From NCBI RefSeq assembly GCF_024868665.1, contig NC_079891.1, positions 22,320,946 through 22,384,945 of the forward strand: DNA of 64,000 bases, in the 5' to 3' direction. Below the pieces are notes generated by a model, which was not told the origin of the DNA, did no database searches, and was given only the letters and a program-made list of their open reading frames with translations. The stretch is from Triplophysa rosa (Eukaryota; Chordata; Actinopteri; Cypriniformes; Nemacheilidae). How positions within the stretch are numbered: the first letter of the stretch is position 1; each line of letters opens with the position of its first letter. The translations under genes were made by a program, and so were the position numbers. Below are positions 14,588 through 28,280 of the stretch, piece by piece.

Positions 14588-16414
14588 TACTAGATGATAA
14601 AATATCCAATACCATTTTCCATTACGCATAAGTTTTGTTATATTATTCTAGATATTTACTATGATGACATTCTACTAAGTTTGACATCCAGAAAGTGTCA
14701 AAATATTGTCTTTAGCTATCCTTAACTTTGAGTCTGTTGCTACATGTTGTCCTGTCACTTTCTTACTTGGGCTACCTGGTTTTTATGTTGCCATATTCAT
14801 TTAGACTTAGCCCTAATGAAATTTAACTGGGATTGTGATGCCTCCCCTCTTTTTTAGAAACATATACAGTAGCTCTATTGTTTATTCCTTTTTATAACCT
14901 CAACAGCATCTTTAAAGATGGATGTCCATCTAAATGTTATTTTTGTATTTCATAAGTCTAACACTATACTAGCATCATAAGGACTTAAGAATCTACTTGA
15001 TATAACAAAATATATGATGAGGCTCTATAGTCGACAAGAATTTTGATCTGCACCCCTCAAAACGCTAACCGCTATGGGGAATTAGTAGCACTTTTAGTCA
15101 TTTGGAGCACTATAGGACTAACCTTTTTCTGACTTTTCCCTACAGAAACTAAAGTGGAATTGTTAAGCATTCTCACGTTTGCTTTTTCAAAGCAAACTCA
15201 CATTTAGGTGGGTGGGGAAAGAGACAAATGTCCCATCCAGTAATTGTAGGCAGTGTCAATTGCCCAATAAAAGACTTGTTAGCTAATGAATGGGGCACAA
15301 TTAATCTGGTTTCTATTATGAGTTAAACCTTTAATCTGTAAACATGTTTGTAATTTTCCTTATTTCTGATTGACTAGTATTGATACCCTTATATTCTTAA
15401 CCCTCCACATGGCCAATGCAAGAAACAAATTGTTATTTAATTTGAACTGTTATTCATAAAAAATGTAATAACTTTTATTAACAGTCAATACTAAATGAGA
15501 TAAAAGCACCAATTTAAAATTGGCTGAGAATAATTTAGGACCATTAATATGCAGAACAGTACAGAATCTACAGTTTATGAATTAATCCTTGAAGGTGACT
15601 TTCATTAACCTTAGACGTTACATATATTTAAGAGTATGAGACAAGAGCGATTGTACTTGGATTTGTGTCACACTTAGCAAAATGACCAGAAATGACAACA
15701 TTTGAAAACACTTTAAAAGATTAGGGTACTAGAAAGGGTTCTTTGCAGTGACGCAACAGAAGAACCATTTTTGGTCAAAGAATTTGTATTTCTTTCCTAA
15801 TTTTCATGCAACTCAAAGGTTCGGTACGTTATACCATAACCACATAGCCAAAACTGGAGTGTTTAGGAACCTTTATTTTTTTAAGAATGCACCTTTTGAT
15901 TTTTTCACCTGTATTTGACCCAGTTAACAATATTAACAAACAACAATAATCACTGAAACAAAACCCACAAATAAATGAACTCAAACATAACTATTTGGCT
16001 CCTGCAGTTTTATCTAGCAGCACATTTTCTTGTAAATACTGACTTTAATATTTGCAAGTATCCTCGAAAAAAGACATAGTTTTAGCTATTAATTGAAGAG
16101 CTCTATGATTTGTCAGGCAGTTCCTGACAACACATTTCCTTATTTTTTAGCCTCATATATTGTTAAACAGCAAAGCATCAAAACTGCTCCAGCGATAGTG
16201 AATCATCAGTTGATGGTATCTCTCCAATTGTGATAGAGGTCACTGTCAACAAAACGTTCATCATCAGAAAGAAAATTAATTCTCTCATAAACACTAGAAA
16301 ATATGCATTTCGGCATAAAAAGGTATTGCAAAGAATCTACTCTTTTATTATCAGTGGAGGTGATCACCTCTTTTATATTTTCTACCATATAGGCTACTCT
16401 AGTCTAAAGGCTTA

Positions 16415-16588
16415 AATACACTACAAGACGTTTGCTCAGATTTTGCCCAGATTTTCAGTCTGGACTTGTTGCAGAAAGTCTGTGCCAGTCTGTAGATTTG
16501 ATCAGTTAGTGTGTTTCAATGTGAAACTTTCAAAACGTCTGCAAGTGTATGATGTCTAGTTCAGATTTTAAAAGTCTTGTAGTGTATT
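16415..16588. mobile_element. Short MITE with AATACACTACAAGAC termini
   Basis: The left end AATACACTACAAGAC reappears as its exact reverse complement at 16574-16588, bounding a 174-bp non-coding element. No superfamily can be assigned, because the flanks show no obvious duplication. Confidence 0.65.
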
Positions 16589-17029
16589 CCAGCCATAAGA
16601 GACATGATTCCTCCAAACCTAAACAATTCTTTAGGCAGAAAAAAGGTTACAAAACACTTATAAGACAACAATGCAAGACTTGAAGGTAAATTGTACGGTA
16701 TTTATATGGTCAAATGCAAGTATATTTTATGCATAGTTTTATTTTTGTCTTTACAGGGTAAGTAAATATCATCCTAGACTACTATCAAATATATTATGAA
16801 TGTATTAATTAAACATGAATCTTATTTAGAATGCCAAAAATCATTCAAATGTTTCAGATAAAATTATAAAAAAATATGTAATTACACAGCGTCTTCTATT
16901 TAATTGTCTGTAGTAGGCTACATAATACACACCATATACAGGCAAATACAATTTAAAGCAATATTTTTTAAGCTTTATTCTCAATTGAAGAAATAAAAAC
17001 TACAATCTCAGTTCTTAAGGCGTCAGTGA

Positions 17030-18200
17030 GATACTTATTTGAAAGGAGGAGCATTATGGGATTTGAAGTGTGATTTGCGTTGCTCAGGACACTCGCGGGC
17101 ATTCCGGTGGCAGGAGGACCAGTGGGTGAAATTTCAGGGCGGAGCTTCTCCTGCTTGGCAGATGGATGCCTTGTGAACTTAAAGGAAAAGTAATCAACTT
17201 AACATAAATCGCAAGATGCAATTTCACAGGGTCGGACGCCACCATACGTTCTAGGTTGAAGTAGACATTTCTGATGATCTTTGTATAGCTTGATTGATAC
17301 AGCTATTGATGTATTCTGAAATATTTTAAAAGGCGTGAATGAATAAGCTAACCTACGAGGCAAGTGCACTGATCTGAAACGTGTTCTTTTGTTGTTGTTC
17401 TTAATCGAAGTCTCGTAGATTAAATTTGCGGTATGACGCGATGGTGAATTGCACGGTAAGGTGCTTCTGTCTGAATATCATTATGGTTTATAAAAAAATC
17501 AACTACGTTTGTTATTTCATTTTACGGTTAAGAGAAATGTTATAGATCACGTCATTTCATACCAAAGTAATAAAACGTTTATAATGTATATGCGCTTGAA
17601 AGTTTGTTTATTATCATATTTATTTTTAGAGAAATTATGTTAACACTTTGGGAGCCGAACTTTTATGAATAACATGTAGTCTTTGAGTTTTTATTGCGGT
17701 AAAATGCAGAAATGTATTACACCCTAACACAACTTCTTGCATGTCCCTTGCCTTTGGCTGTTGCGCAATGCACTTTTTATTTTTTGCAACGTTTAGTGCA
17801 TACGCAGTCTGCCGAAAACTACGACATTGTGCTAAATGCGAAATCATATCCTAAATTCGGGCAGCATTTTGACGTATTTTTAGCCCCGGTTCATAAATTG
17901 TTTTTTATTTCCCCTTTAAGAGCACGAACTGTGTTGGGAGGGAGGTGTCAAGCCCAGAGGCTGAATTTAGGCCAATTAAAGTCGTCGACCCCCTTTGCGA
18001 TACGTCAGTCCGCTAAGGGAGGGCTCTGAGCTTGAGCGATGTGTGCGGTTTCTAAGGCAACCACTCGTCCTTACCTCCCCATCCTCCTCAGGCAAGATTG
18101 GTTTCCATGGTAATGATTGTATCTCCCCGCATGTTTCTATTCCCGTAAAGCAAGCCGGGCCGAGTGAACAGTCGGAAAGTAGCCTGCTTTCCTGCAAAGT
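17030..18200. other. Unassigned region with CpG-containing patches
   Basis: This gene-free stretch contains CpG-bearing blocks near 17080-17160 and 17950-18150. I see no protein-coding exon that I can defend. A possible short start followed by a GTAAGG donor at about 17441-17460 is noted among the rejected items. A transcript start is possible but unproven. Confidence 0.25.
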
Positions 18201-18361
18201 CTTTAGGACAATTTTCTGTTTGCATTGGTGTAATGTGATTATGGTGAGGAACAGTCAAATATCACAACATTATTATTTCACTAATTAAAATTTCCCCCTA
18301 AACAATGCTAATGTTAAACTGTTATTTATTCAGATAGGTTGCTAATAGGGAATGTGCAGCT

Positions 18362-18665
18362 GACATCACGCCCTATGTTGCTGTGGCGCCGCCATCTTGG
18401 GAGGATAATACTCCACTGCTATTATTGTTTTGATATGTACCGTTACTTGTTTTGTTTGATATATGGAGAAGTTGAAAGTGAAAGAACCATGGGCTTTTCC
18501 TGAACGACTCCGCGTAATGCTATTGCAGTTTTTTAACACAGCAAGACCGACCTTGTTATAACCACAGCTATATTTCCTAATTAAACTAGAAAAACAAAAG
18601 ACTGCATTGAACGTATTAGCAGCCATCCTCCCAAGATGGCGCAACATTCAACGCGGCTTGATGTC
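18362..18665. mobile_element. ~300-bp inverted-repeat element carrying paired YY1-type motifs
   Basis: The left arm 18362-18415 and right arm 18625-18665 are inverted copies. They share GACATCA, a GCGCC block and ATCTTGGGAGGAT, differing mainly by a small indel. Each arm holds the YY1-like core GCCATCTTG or its close variant. The interior is AT-rich and has no long frame. This is best explained as a MITE that brings in two facing YY1-type sites. Confidence 0.6.
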
Positions 18666-19884
18666 GATTAACAAGCTCTATAGGCTACTTTTCTCATATG
18701 TTAGTTGATAATGGATTGTAAAAGAAAATACACAGAACATCTTTAACAGTCTGTTCATTAAAGCCAGCCGACCCTGTTGAGATGTTTTGCAAAAGAACCA
18801 ATGACTTTCTTATGAAATGTTTCAGAGTAGATGTCATATGTGACAAATTAACTCCTCTCCCCTGAAAAGCCTCTGTTCAGTTCTCCTGTCTGAGCCTTTC
18901 AAGCTCTTCTGGAATTTCAGCTTCCTGTAACCTGTTGAGACTCATCTGCATGCCATGGACTGAGGGTGTGTTCACCAAAGAGATGGGGGGTGGGGTGGGG
19001 TGACTGGAGAGATACAGAGAATGAAAGAGAGAGGGAGCTGTATCTCTCCTTCACACAGGTGTACACACACACACAAACTCTTTTTATCATCAGCACAAGT
19101 GCAAACACACATAGCCTTACACAGTCTTTAGGTATTTGCTCATAGCCTATCTTCTATAAAGGACACATTGCATTAGTGATGCCCTATGGAAGGCCTTCAC
19201 AGAATTTCTTATATCTCAAAAACATTTCCAGGTTAATGTTGTAGTAATCTTCAGTTACAGCATATATGAATTATATTATGAGTTCAGTATTAAACGTGCA
19301 CATACTAGCTTTTAAATCTGATATAGTGAAAAAGTTGTTGAACCATCTTCTGCTAACACCTTCTAACATGTTTTAATTATCAGATGTTTGATGTTTTGTT
19401 GCTATACAACTATGATTGTATTTCCAATCATGATATATGGATAAAAACATCTGTCAAGTCTACCAAATAATCAAAATAATTCATACATTTTTAATTATTT
19501 AGAAATGGACTTTTTCTACACTGTGTGTGTTTTACTCTGTATTTTGGTGTTTATACATTTCACAAAGGTAACTTGGTAGACCATGTAATGTTTCTGCTGT
19601 ACAGAAATATACAACCTTACTTGTTTAACAGCTAGTATTAGGTTTTTTCCTCTGTCCTTGATCTGGTAATCAATGCCATTGATTTTTACATGAATGGTAG
19701 CCTTGGTACAGTGCAAAGTACAATGATTTTAAAACTACACCATTTTTTTCATAAAGTAACATGATATCTGGGACAGATTAAAATGAGGTTATCTTAAACA
19801 AGGTTCACAGTGCAAGAAAAATTCTTCTCACTACCCTCTTTAGTCGAAGGGGGTCATTTTTTATGGCTTTTAAGTGGATATATG

Positions 19885-20470
19885 GACAGAGGTGCGGGCG
19901 CGCGCTGATATAACTTGTGCGCACTCCAGAATAATTAAACAAAATAAAATAACATATAAACATACAACACACTTATAAACATATGCATATATATTTGAAG
20001 TATTTCACATGTTTTAGATTGAAATGTACAATTTCAAGGTTAAAAACCCAAACGTGCTTTTGTCACCTGCAGAAAGGTTTTTATTTCGCTCTAAGCAAAC
20101 ATTTCAAACAAACTTTAACTTTAAAACTAGATCGTTCTCGATCAAATGAGTTCAGTTGCGGCAGCGACACAAGTCTGTTGTTGCTCATGTCAGAGTACGT
20201 GTTTTACTTGCGCGCCTCCTCCTCCCCTCCAGCTCAACGGAGCGTGCGCGCGCTGCAGGTTGACAGCGGAAGACGGAGGTTGTGCTTGCTGCACGCAATA
20301 CTTCAGAAGCAAAGAAATGAGCGCAAGTCGTTGTAAATATCCTTTTCCCTTCCCAAAACTCTAACTAACATCGGTCCGTTTCCACTGAAATCCGAGCAGT
20401 CGTAAAAGTGTAAGGTAGATGAGCGTTCTCACGAGCATAGCTTGTGCCCTATTTTTATCCTTCAGCTCGT
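19885..20470. other. CpG-rich patch in the gene desert
   Basis: Local CpG density rises around GTGCGGGCGCGCGCTGATA (about 19891) and GCGTGCGCGCGCTGCAGG (about 20241). A 72-codon Cys-rich frame occurs here but has no supporting family resemblance. It may be a transcription start of an unknown non-coding RNA. Confidence 0.25.
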
Positions 20471-20573
20471 GTGCGTCATGAATCCAATAGCTGTGGCGAC
20501 AGTTTGCGTTGATTTCGAGGTTCGCCTACTAATGCTCTCCTGCAGAGGGCCCATTTCCCCTTGAAGTGCTAGA

Positions 20574-20577
<4 letters not shown>

Positions 20578-20632
<55 letters not shown>
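20578..20632. repeat. (TG)n microsatellite
   Basis: About 55 bp of uninterrupted TG repeat. Confidence 0.98.
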
Positions 20633-20633
<1 letters not shown>

Positions 20634-20639
20634 AGTGAG

Positions 20640-22479
20640 TGGAATAAAAGAACAAGCAAAATAAGGGTGAAGTCTGCTTTACCAATAATGTCGTATTAAA
20701 ATAACCAAAAAGAAAAAAACGAAATTATTTTTTATGGTTCTCCTATATATGCATATGCATTTATATGCATCCCAAATACAAAATTAAACCTATAGTTTAA
20801 ACATACATTTAAACACACAGGTAAAGTAACTTAAACTAAATTAGAAGTATAGACAAAGATTTGCGTACATGAAAATGATTTGTATATTACATACGTTTTC
20901 AGTGCCCCAATGTTTATGAGAATCTAAATTACTCTCTGGTGCTCTTTTAGGAATTAATCATGTTTTATACAATTGAATTTTTATATTTAACATATGTTTC
21001 TACCTTTGTTCCTCATATATTAGCATTCCCCCATACACACATGGGGAACGTAAGCCAAAATTGGCCTCCTCTTCTTCACAATCCTACAGTGCCAGTTACT
21101 GCTGTAAGGGAGCGTCTCTATAGGAAACATTTCTCAGGAAGTGGCGTATGGGTTAAATACATCTTCATATACCCCCTCTACTGGTGTCCACTCTGTCACT
21201 CTCCCAGTTGGAATTAGACGTGTATTACTGTACAGCACATGAAGGGTGGGAGTGAGAGAGCGTCTGGATGGTAGGGGAATGTGACGGTTATCTCGTTGTA
21301 GACACCTGGACTTGTTTATTTATTCTTATGTTTTACTTCCACTCTGTTGTTGTTTTAGACATGCATACTAACATGGATGTTTAATTATATTTTAATTAAT
21401 TATTTTAATATTATAATTATTGAAGTTAATTCTGGTTTCTAAAGACAGCGATGTGTCTAGTACAAAAGAAGTATTTCCTGTCCACAGTTTTGTAACCAGA
21501 GGGATTAACAAGACATATCTGTCTGCTGAGAGTTGTAGGGAGAGGAAGACGGATAGAAGAAGGGGGATCAAATGCAGACATGTAGTTGTGTTTCGTACAA
21601 GACAGTGCTTTTGCAAAGTTTCCCTTACATTTGTCAGCAGAAATATAAGTTATATATTACATAAGAGAGCATATATGTAACATGCATTCACTTTTAAACA
21701 CTGGACTTTTAAACACTCGAAGAAATAGAGACATGATCTTGGAGATGGTGGAATCAGGTCAAAGAATTCCAGAACCATGTTCGGGAAATATGGAACACCC
21801 GGAATTCCAAGGGTGGGGCCAAAGTGAGAGGGAGAGAGAGAGAGCACTCCATAAACAAATACTCCAGCAAATGTTAATCGAACACACATGCTCTCTCTCA
21901 CAAAGAAGAGGGAAAGAAAATGGGAGGGAGCGGGTACTTTCCAAGTCTCTCTTACAGAAAATCTCCCTGAGTTTGCAAAGTTCTTGTTAATAATGTGCCC
22001 CCACATTCTGTGCTATGAGGAACAGACTTTTTCAAAATATGTCTATATCTATCTGTCCGTCCGTCCGTCTATCTGTCTGTGTAAATTGTTTCCTCACTAA
22101 TGCCATTCAGGTGAGCCACTAGGTATTGTCCTTAATGACTGCCCAAATTAAATATTATTTCCTTTTCCTCAGTCTCAATTTCCAAAGCAATTTGCTCAAA
22201 GTTTGTTGCTGTAAGGAGAGCTCTGTTGTGGGTTGCCTGAATCTAGGGCAGAGAGTAAGAACTCCACTGAAGTCAGCACTTAATGTAGCACTAGCAAGCT
22301 CTCTTTTTCTCATATAAACATGCTGTCTAAATCATTTTTTGCATTAGAATTTCAAGTTTTTATTACAAATAATGAATATATTTTTCAACTGGAGGCCCAC
22401 ATGAAGACAATTTCACAGCTTTACTTAACAGTAGTTAAATATACCTGTTATCACTTGTCTAATGTGTTTCTCCTACTAA
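20640..22479. other. Non-coding stretch
   Basis: Only short chance frames, a GA-rich patch near 21830-21845 and a (CTGT/CCGT)n run near 22050-22080 are visible. I recognise no gene or dispersed element. Confidence 0.5.
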
Positions 22480-22791
22480 TTAAAGGGATAGTTCATCCAA
22501 AAATGAAAATTCTGTCATGCCAATGGTGCCCTAGAAATCTCAGTTGACAATGAGAACTGTTTGCTGTCCTACGTTCTTCAAAATATCTTCTTTTGTGTTC
22601 AACAGAACACAAACATTTTAAGTAAATTTTCCTTGGAACTCAATGGGGTCCAAGAACTGTTTGGTTATAAGCATTCTTTCAAATTTCTTTCTCTGTGTTC
22701 ATCCGAACAAAGACATTTATACAGATTTGGAACAACTATAAGGAGAGTAAATGATGACAGAATTTGTATTTTTGGGTGAACTATCCCTTTA
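22480..22791. mobile_element. Inverted-repeat MITE (TTAAAGGGATAGTTCA family), complete
   Basis: It begins TTAAAGGGATAGTTCATCC and ends GGTGAACTATCCCTTTAA, which are inverted copies. Inside are further paired segments, such as the ATTCTGTCAT and ATGACAGAAT blocks, so the whole element can fold on itself. It belongs to a very common non-autonomous DNA family in cyprinid genomes, similar to what has been called Angel-type. The name is from memory and not certain. Other copies lie at 27667, 35806, 47587 and 54893. Confidence 0.85.
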
Positions 22792-23600
22792 ATTTAATTC
22801 TATTTTTATCATTATCACTGTGTTCTTGTTATCTGTATAGATGTTTTGCCAATGTGTGTAAGACCATAATAGCAATATACACTTAAATGTCAAAGAATTA
22901 AAATTACTCCCATTATTTTTCCAGAGCAATTTCTAGAAAATGTTCCAAAAGACTGCATAACGCTTAAGATCACTATATTCAAAGTCTGTGCATGTGTGTG
23001 CATGTAGGTTTTGTGTTTGTGTACATGTATCTGCCTGTGTTTGTGTTAGTATGTGTCTGTGCTATGTGCTATGTGCGGCTCCTTCAGTCCTCCGCTCACA
23101 GGCTGTGGGTGAGCTGTTTGAACTCAGTGGTTAAGCTGGTAGATTGAGATGAATGCAAGAGAAGCTCAATCTCCTCTTTGAAGTTTGACACAGGGGGGGT
23201 TACCCCTCCCACCAGGAGGGGCTTCGGCAGAGAGTGAGAGCAAGAATGGGAGAGGGAAAAACTTAGTTTTTTGTGAGAAACACTAGAGGTCCAGCTTGAC
23301 TCTCAGATTGTCGTGAGGTTTCTGCTCAGTTGAATTACCTTCTCAATAACAGCCATTCTGTGAAGCTGTCACTTCTCATCTTAGTATCACTAACCTTTTT
23401 AAACCAGCCTTTGAAAAGCTAATTTTTAGAAATATTCATCAACACTCATTTTAATGTAATTTTATGTCATTTATATTTGCGTTATGTGGCATGAAAATGT
23501 TTTTATAATATACTGGGAAATTCCCTTTTTACATGAAGACCTCTCACTGTCTCTCTCTCTCTCTCTGTGTCTCTCTCTCTGTCTCTTTCACACACACACA

Positions 23601-23631
<31 letters not shown>

Positions 23632-23635
23632 GCAC

Positions 23636-23901
23636 ATTGACTATTCCCGTGGGGACAGTACATAGGCGTAATGTTTTTATACTGTACAAACTGTATATTC
23701 TATCCCCTATCCCTAACCCTATCCCTAAACCTAAAGATCATAGAACACTTTTTGCATTTTTAGATTTGTAAAAAATATTGTTCTGTACAATTTATTAGCT
23801 TTTTGCCCCTGGGGACCTCAATTTTGGTCCCCACGGTGACACGAGTCCCCATGTGTTGGTGTGTATTCAGGTTTAGGTCCCCACCGGGATATACAAACAT
23901 G

Positions 23902-23940
<39 letters not shown>

Positions 23941-24208
23941 CTGGTTTACTATCCCGTGGGGACAGTCCATAGGCTAATGTTTTTATACTGTACAAACTGT
24001 ATATTCTATCCCTAACCCTAACCCCTAAACCTAAAGATCATAGAAAACTTTTTGCATTTTTAGATTTGTAAAAAATATTGTTCTGTACAATTTATAGCTT
24101 TTTGCCCTGGGACCTCAATTTTGGTCCCCACGTGACACGAGTCCCCATGTGTGGTGTGTATTCAGGTTTAGGTCCCCACCGGGATATACAAACATGAACG
24201 CATGCAGG

Positions 24209-24239
<31 letters not shown>

Positions 24240-24545
24240 GCACACACACACACACACACACACGTATGTTTTATTATCTCCGTGTAGGCGTAATGAGTTG
24301 TATACTGTACAAACTGTATATTTTATCCCGTAACCCAAACCCTAAACCTAAAGATCATAGAAAAGTTTTTGCATTTTTAGATTTTTTTTAAATATTGTTC
24401 TGTACAATTTATAAGCTTTTGTGCCCATGGGGACCTCAATTTTGGTCCCCACAGTGACACGGGTCCCCATGAGTTGGTGTGTATTCAGGTTTAGGTCCCC
24501 ATTAACATATAAAAACCAAGTCCACACACACGCACGCACACGCGC
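23636..24545. repeat. Three tandem ~300-bp units joined by CA arrays
   Basis: Three copies start near 23640, 23945 and 24270. Each contains AATGTTTTTATACTGTACAA or a close variant, then CCTAAACCTAAAGATCATAG, GGGACCTCAATTTTGGTCCC, and CAGGTTTAGGTCCCCA followed by a CA/CG-rich array. Copies differ by small indels. The unit resembles a GGGGAC-bounded dispersed repeat of fish that spreads locally by tandem duplication. Confidence 0.85.
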
Positions 24546-25344
24546 ACGCACGCACGCACGCTTCTATCGCTAACCCACACATAGGCTATCGTCCAATAGA
24601 CTTCAATTGTTTGCATACCAAACTAACTGATATTTTTTCTTCTAACATCTAAACCTAACTCTTACACAAAACCACTGAAATTATTACATGTAAATTTGAT
24701 TTGGCTAATTCATAAGGCTCTTCTATTGAGGACCACATAACGTCAGTTTTGACAAAAGATTTGACAAAAGATTTCCAAAGATTTGGCCCACACGCACGCT
24801 CCTAACCTACACATGCTACATGCTGTATCATGTCTATGAGACATCTAAAAGGGAGGCCAGGCCAGGTGTGCAGCAGGGTCTGAAAATGAGACAGGTATGA
24901 GCAGGCCCTTGATGAATCCAGCAACAAACGGAAGGACGTTGCTCTGGCTTGTTATCCCTCATCTTTCTCATCCTTCCTCTCTTCGGTTTCTTTAAAAATA
25001 TTCTGCTCGTTCCCAGTACAAATGCAACATTGACACGCTGGCAATAATACTGTATAAGGTAATAAATGCTGAATCCCCTCATATCATCATGATAAAACAA
25101 AATATAGAATTTTAGTTTGTCGTGCAAAAAAAAGAGAAAAGGATGGAAGAGAGAAATATAATCAGAAAATGATCAAAAACTCTGTATTTGCATGTCACCG
25201 AACCCTAATGCCTAAATCATAATTTCAAAATTTAGTACTTAACATAAAATAAAAGGAACTAGGAGTCAGACAATTTTTACTTTTTTTAAATTGTCTATTA
25301 TTTTAATTTAGCACATGAATATATAAATATATATGATTATCTTT

Positions 25345-26020
25345 AGGGTGTGTTCATATATGCCATGTTTGGTTCGATTAATACGAACTCTGGTGCGATT
25401 GCTCTGTTAGTGCGGTTTATTTGTGTAAGTGTGAACGCTGCCACCCAAACCACGGTGCGCACCAAACAAGCGGACCGAGACCGCTGAAAAGATGGGTCTT
25501 GGTCTGCTTTCGAATGAACTCTGGCGCGGTTCGATTGAAATATGAACGTAACACGGACCAAAGGCATCGAACCGAACCCAAAACAGGAAATGATAAGACA
25601 TGACCCGAAAATGAAGTTATATAGTAATATAAAAGTAGCAATATAAAAACAAGTGTTTATTAGATCTGTGCTTGCACGTGTAACGGAGGAATTCCTGGCG
25701 CCGTTTTGACTGCTTTAAACACTTCCTGAGGTCTTCGTGAGTTGCCGGCTTGCTAAAAATGCCATCATATGCGCAGGCATACATTGAGCATGTAAAACCC
25801 AGTACACGGCATTGTTTTGGACGTCCGATAAGTTCCGTATCAAAATATAAATCATAAAAGCTGTCTAATCACGTTGCGACTTTATAGTTAAGCTGTTAGG
25901 TTTCGATATCTTTAGGTTCGCTGTTAAAGTGCCAGTCTGAATGAAGCAAACCAAGACTCTTTTTTTTTGGTCTCGACCAAAATATCCAAAAGAACCGAAC
26001 TACAAATATGAACGCACCCT
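25345..26020. mobile_element. ~680-bp MITE with AGGGTGTGTTCATAT-type ends
   Basis: The left end AGGGTGTGTTCATATATG pairs with the right end CAAATATGAACGCACCCT in inverted orientation. The interior repeats GGTTCG/CGAACC motifs typical of this dispersed non-coding element. No transposase frame is present. Superfamily is uncertain because a clean target duplication is not visible. Confidence 0.65.
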
Positions 26021-26727
26021 TAGTTACAATCACTTACAATCTTTTGTACTACAGCTGTAGAGCTAAATGTAAGTTAGGTCATTGATGAAACAAAAACTGA
26101 ACAAAGTTAGTCAAAAAGTTGTTTTGAATAAACGTAACTATACTGTAACATAATTTGAACGTAGAAACAAAAATGCTGTGTGTCATCTGCTGCAGCTACA
26201 TTAGCACATTGCATTGTATCTTTATTTGGAATTATTTGTTTTGTGTTGCAGTATCTGATCAAGCATTTTCATGTTTTTAGGGGTCTGCCACACCCTCACA
26301 TAGCCCAGGGACCTATGGTTCACTCTATCCCATTGTCCTTGTAAGCAGACAAAGACTTCTCTAGGTTCCCTATTGTATGAAGCATTACATAGGTCTCAGT
26401 TTTCTTGTTAGAAGGGAGTGGTGTGGCCTTGGAGCATATTTTTGCCAACTGACAGCGGCAACACATCGAAAACAATATGTAACAGACGCTGTCATGTGTT
26501 CACATGTTTCTATAACAAAGAGAGGTATACTAATTGAACATATTGCTATGAAATGAGAGTAAAAAATGCAAATAATGTAGCCTACTCGTGCATAAAATAA
26601 AATGATCTCTTTAGCAGTGATTTTCTGTGTTTTTCTGGATATTATTTTGTCGATACACAAAAGAGTATCCATACATCTTAACATAGGCCTGTATATATTT
26701 TCATTTTACATGTAATGTATACAGCTT

Positions 26728-26877
26728 TCCTGTGTTAGTGGTTAGAGCATGGAGCTAGTGACGCCAAGGCCATGGGTTTGATTCCCAGGGATTGCACATA
26801 CTTAGAAACAAAAAATATATAGTATCATTCAATGCAAGTCGCTTTGGATAAAAGCCTCTGCCAAATGTGTAAATGTG
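26728..26877 (+). mobile_element. tRNA-derived SINE
   Basis: An A-box-like TTAGTGGTTAGAGCAT is at about 26735 and a B-box-like GGGTTTGATTCCC at 26774-26786, forming an internal polymerase III promoter. They are followed by the conserved tail GTCGCTTTGGATAAAAGCCT and CTGCCAAATGTGTAAATG. The arrangement is diagnostic of fish SINEs with LINE-like tails. Confidence 0.8.
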
Positions 26878-27384
26878 GGTTCAGGGATGTGTTAGGTGTT
26901 TACACACATTTTAGAAGCAGTGACTTTGGTGCCTCCAGTGGCAGATTTATGATGGTGTCTTCTAAACAATAAGGGAACATGCAGGCACACACTGACATAC
27001 TTCTCTGTAAGAGGTGGGATTTGTTTTTTCCTCGGACTATAATAAAAGTATAGATGACTTTTATTACTTTTATAAAAGTGTAAATGACATTTCCTCATTT
27101 ACTTTCAAACCTTAAAAATGGCAAAAACATAACTGTGTATAATAATGTTATATACAGTTTAAGACAATATAATAATGTTCATGACCTTGTAGTTTGTATA
27201 TTTTTTTTCAACATGCTACTTTAGCCCTAAAAATGTTGAATTGTGTATCTTGTCTCAGTGAAACCCAGAATGTTCAATGATTGGGCTTCTGGTCTTTTAT
27301 GATAAGACTGACACACACTGACTGAGAACAGAGAATTTAGCCAGAGAAAAAGGAACACTGAATATATACATACTGTATTTGTTT

Positions 27385-27385
<1 letters not shown>

Positions 27386-27455
<70 letters not shown>
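27386..27455. repeat. (GA)n microsatellite
   Basis: About 70 bp of uninterrupted GA repeat. Confidence 0.98.
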
Positions 27456-27458
<3 letters not shown>

Positions 27459-27666
27459 GCAAAAGCACAAAATCTGTGTATGCTTAAAAAATGTTTAAGT
27501 TTGATAGTATTAGCATGAGTATTGTTTCATACTTCTTCATACTGAATTTGTTGTGTAACTGAAAGATGGTTCAAATCATGCATCTTATTGAGGAGAGACA
27601 TGATATGAATTTTTAAAGTAATTATGATTATTGCCCAGCATTCAAAAAAATGCACACATGTTCACA

Positions 27667-27840
27667 TTAAAGGGATACTTCACCCAAAAATGAAGATTCT
27701 GTCATCATTTACTCACCTTTGAGTTGTTCCAAATCTGTATTAATATTCTTTGTTCTAATTTACACAGAGAAAGATATTTGGAAGAATGCTTATAACCAGA
27801 CAGATTTTGCCCCCCATTGACTACCATAGTAGGAAGCTTA
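27667..27840 (+). mobile_element. MITE fragment, left end only
   Basis: It starts ATTAAAGGGATACTTCACCC and continues with CATTTACTCACCTTTGAG and AGAGAAAGATATTTGGAAG, as in the copies at 22480 and 47587. It breaks off near 27840 with no matching right end. Confidence 0.7.
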
Positions 27841-28280
27841 ATTTAAAAATCTCATTCTAATTAAAAAATTAATTGGTTTTTTTTCTCAGCAGGGATGGTA
27901 TTTGCAGTAAAACCACAGTATCCACAAATTTATCATTTTCTACATATAGGAACCATACTCCAATTAATAATCTTTAGTAAAACCACAGCAACTAAAAATA
28001 CCATAGTTTCATTATACTAGCTATAGTTTATTTTTGTAGTTAAATTATGGTAATACAAATGGTAATAAATCCAACAAACACATGGCTTCTACACTTTACT
28101 ACTTACAAGAACCTTACTACTGGTAAATTGCTGCTAAAACTGGTAAAGGGAATATACAAAATAAAAAAACACTGCTCATAAATACATATAGGCCTAGGTG
28201 GCTAATGAGGATAATTAGGCTAAATGGTCATACAGGATTATATCTAAACTAAACATATGTGTGCGAAATATATAAAGCTC

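Noticed and set aside
17441..17460. Short start codon followed by a GTAAGG splice-donor-like sequence (MVNCT)
   Set aside because: Only five codons, with no acceptor exon identified downstream and no homologue recalled.
20146..20364. 72-codon Cys-rich frame starting MSSVAAATQVCCCSC
   Set aside because: Lies in a CpG-rich patch without signal peptide, splice sites or a recognisable cysteine framework. A chance frame is more likely, though a microprotein cannot be excluded.
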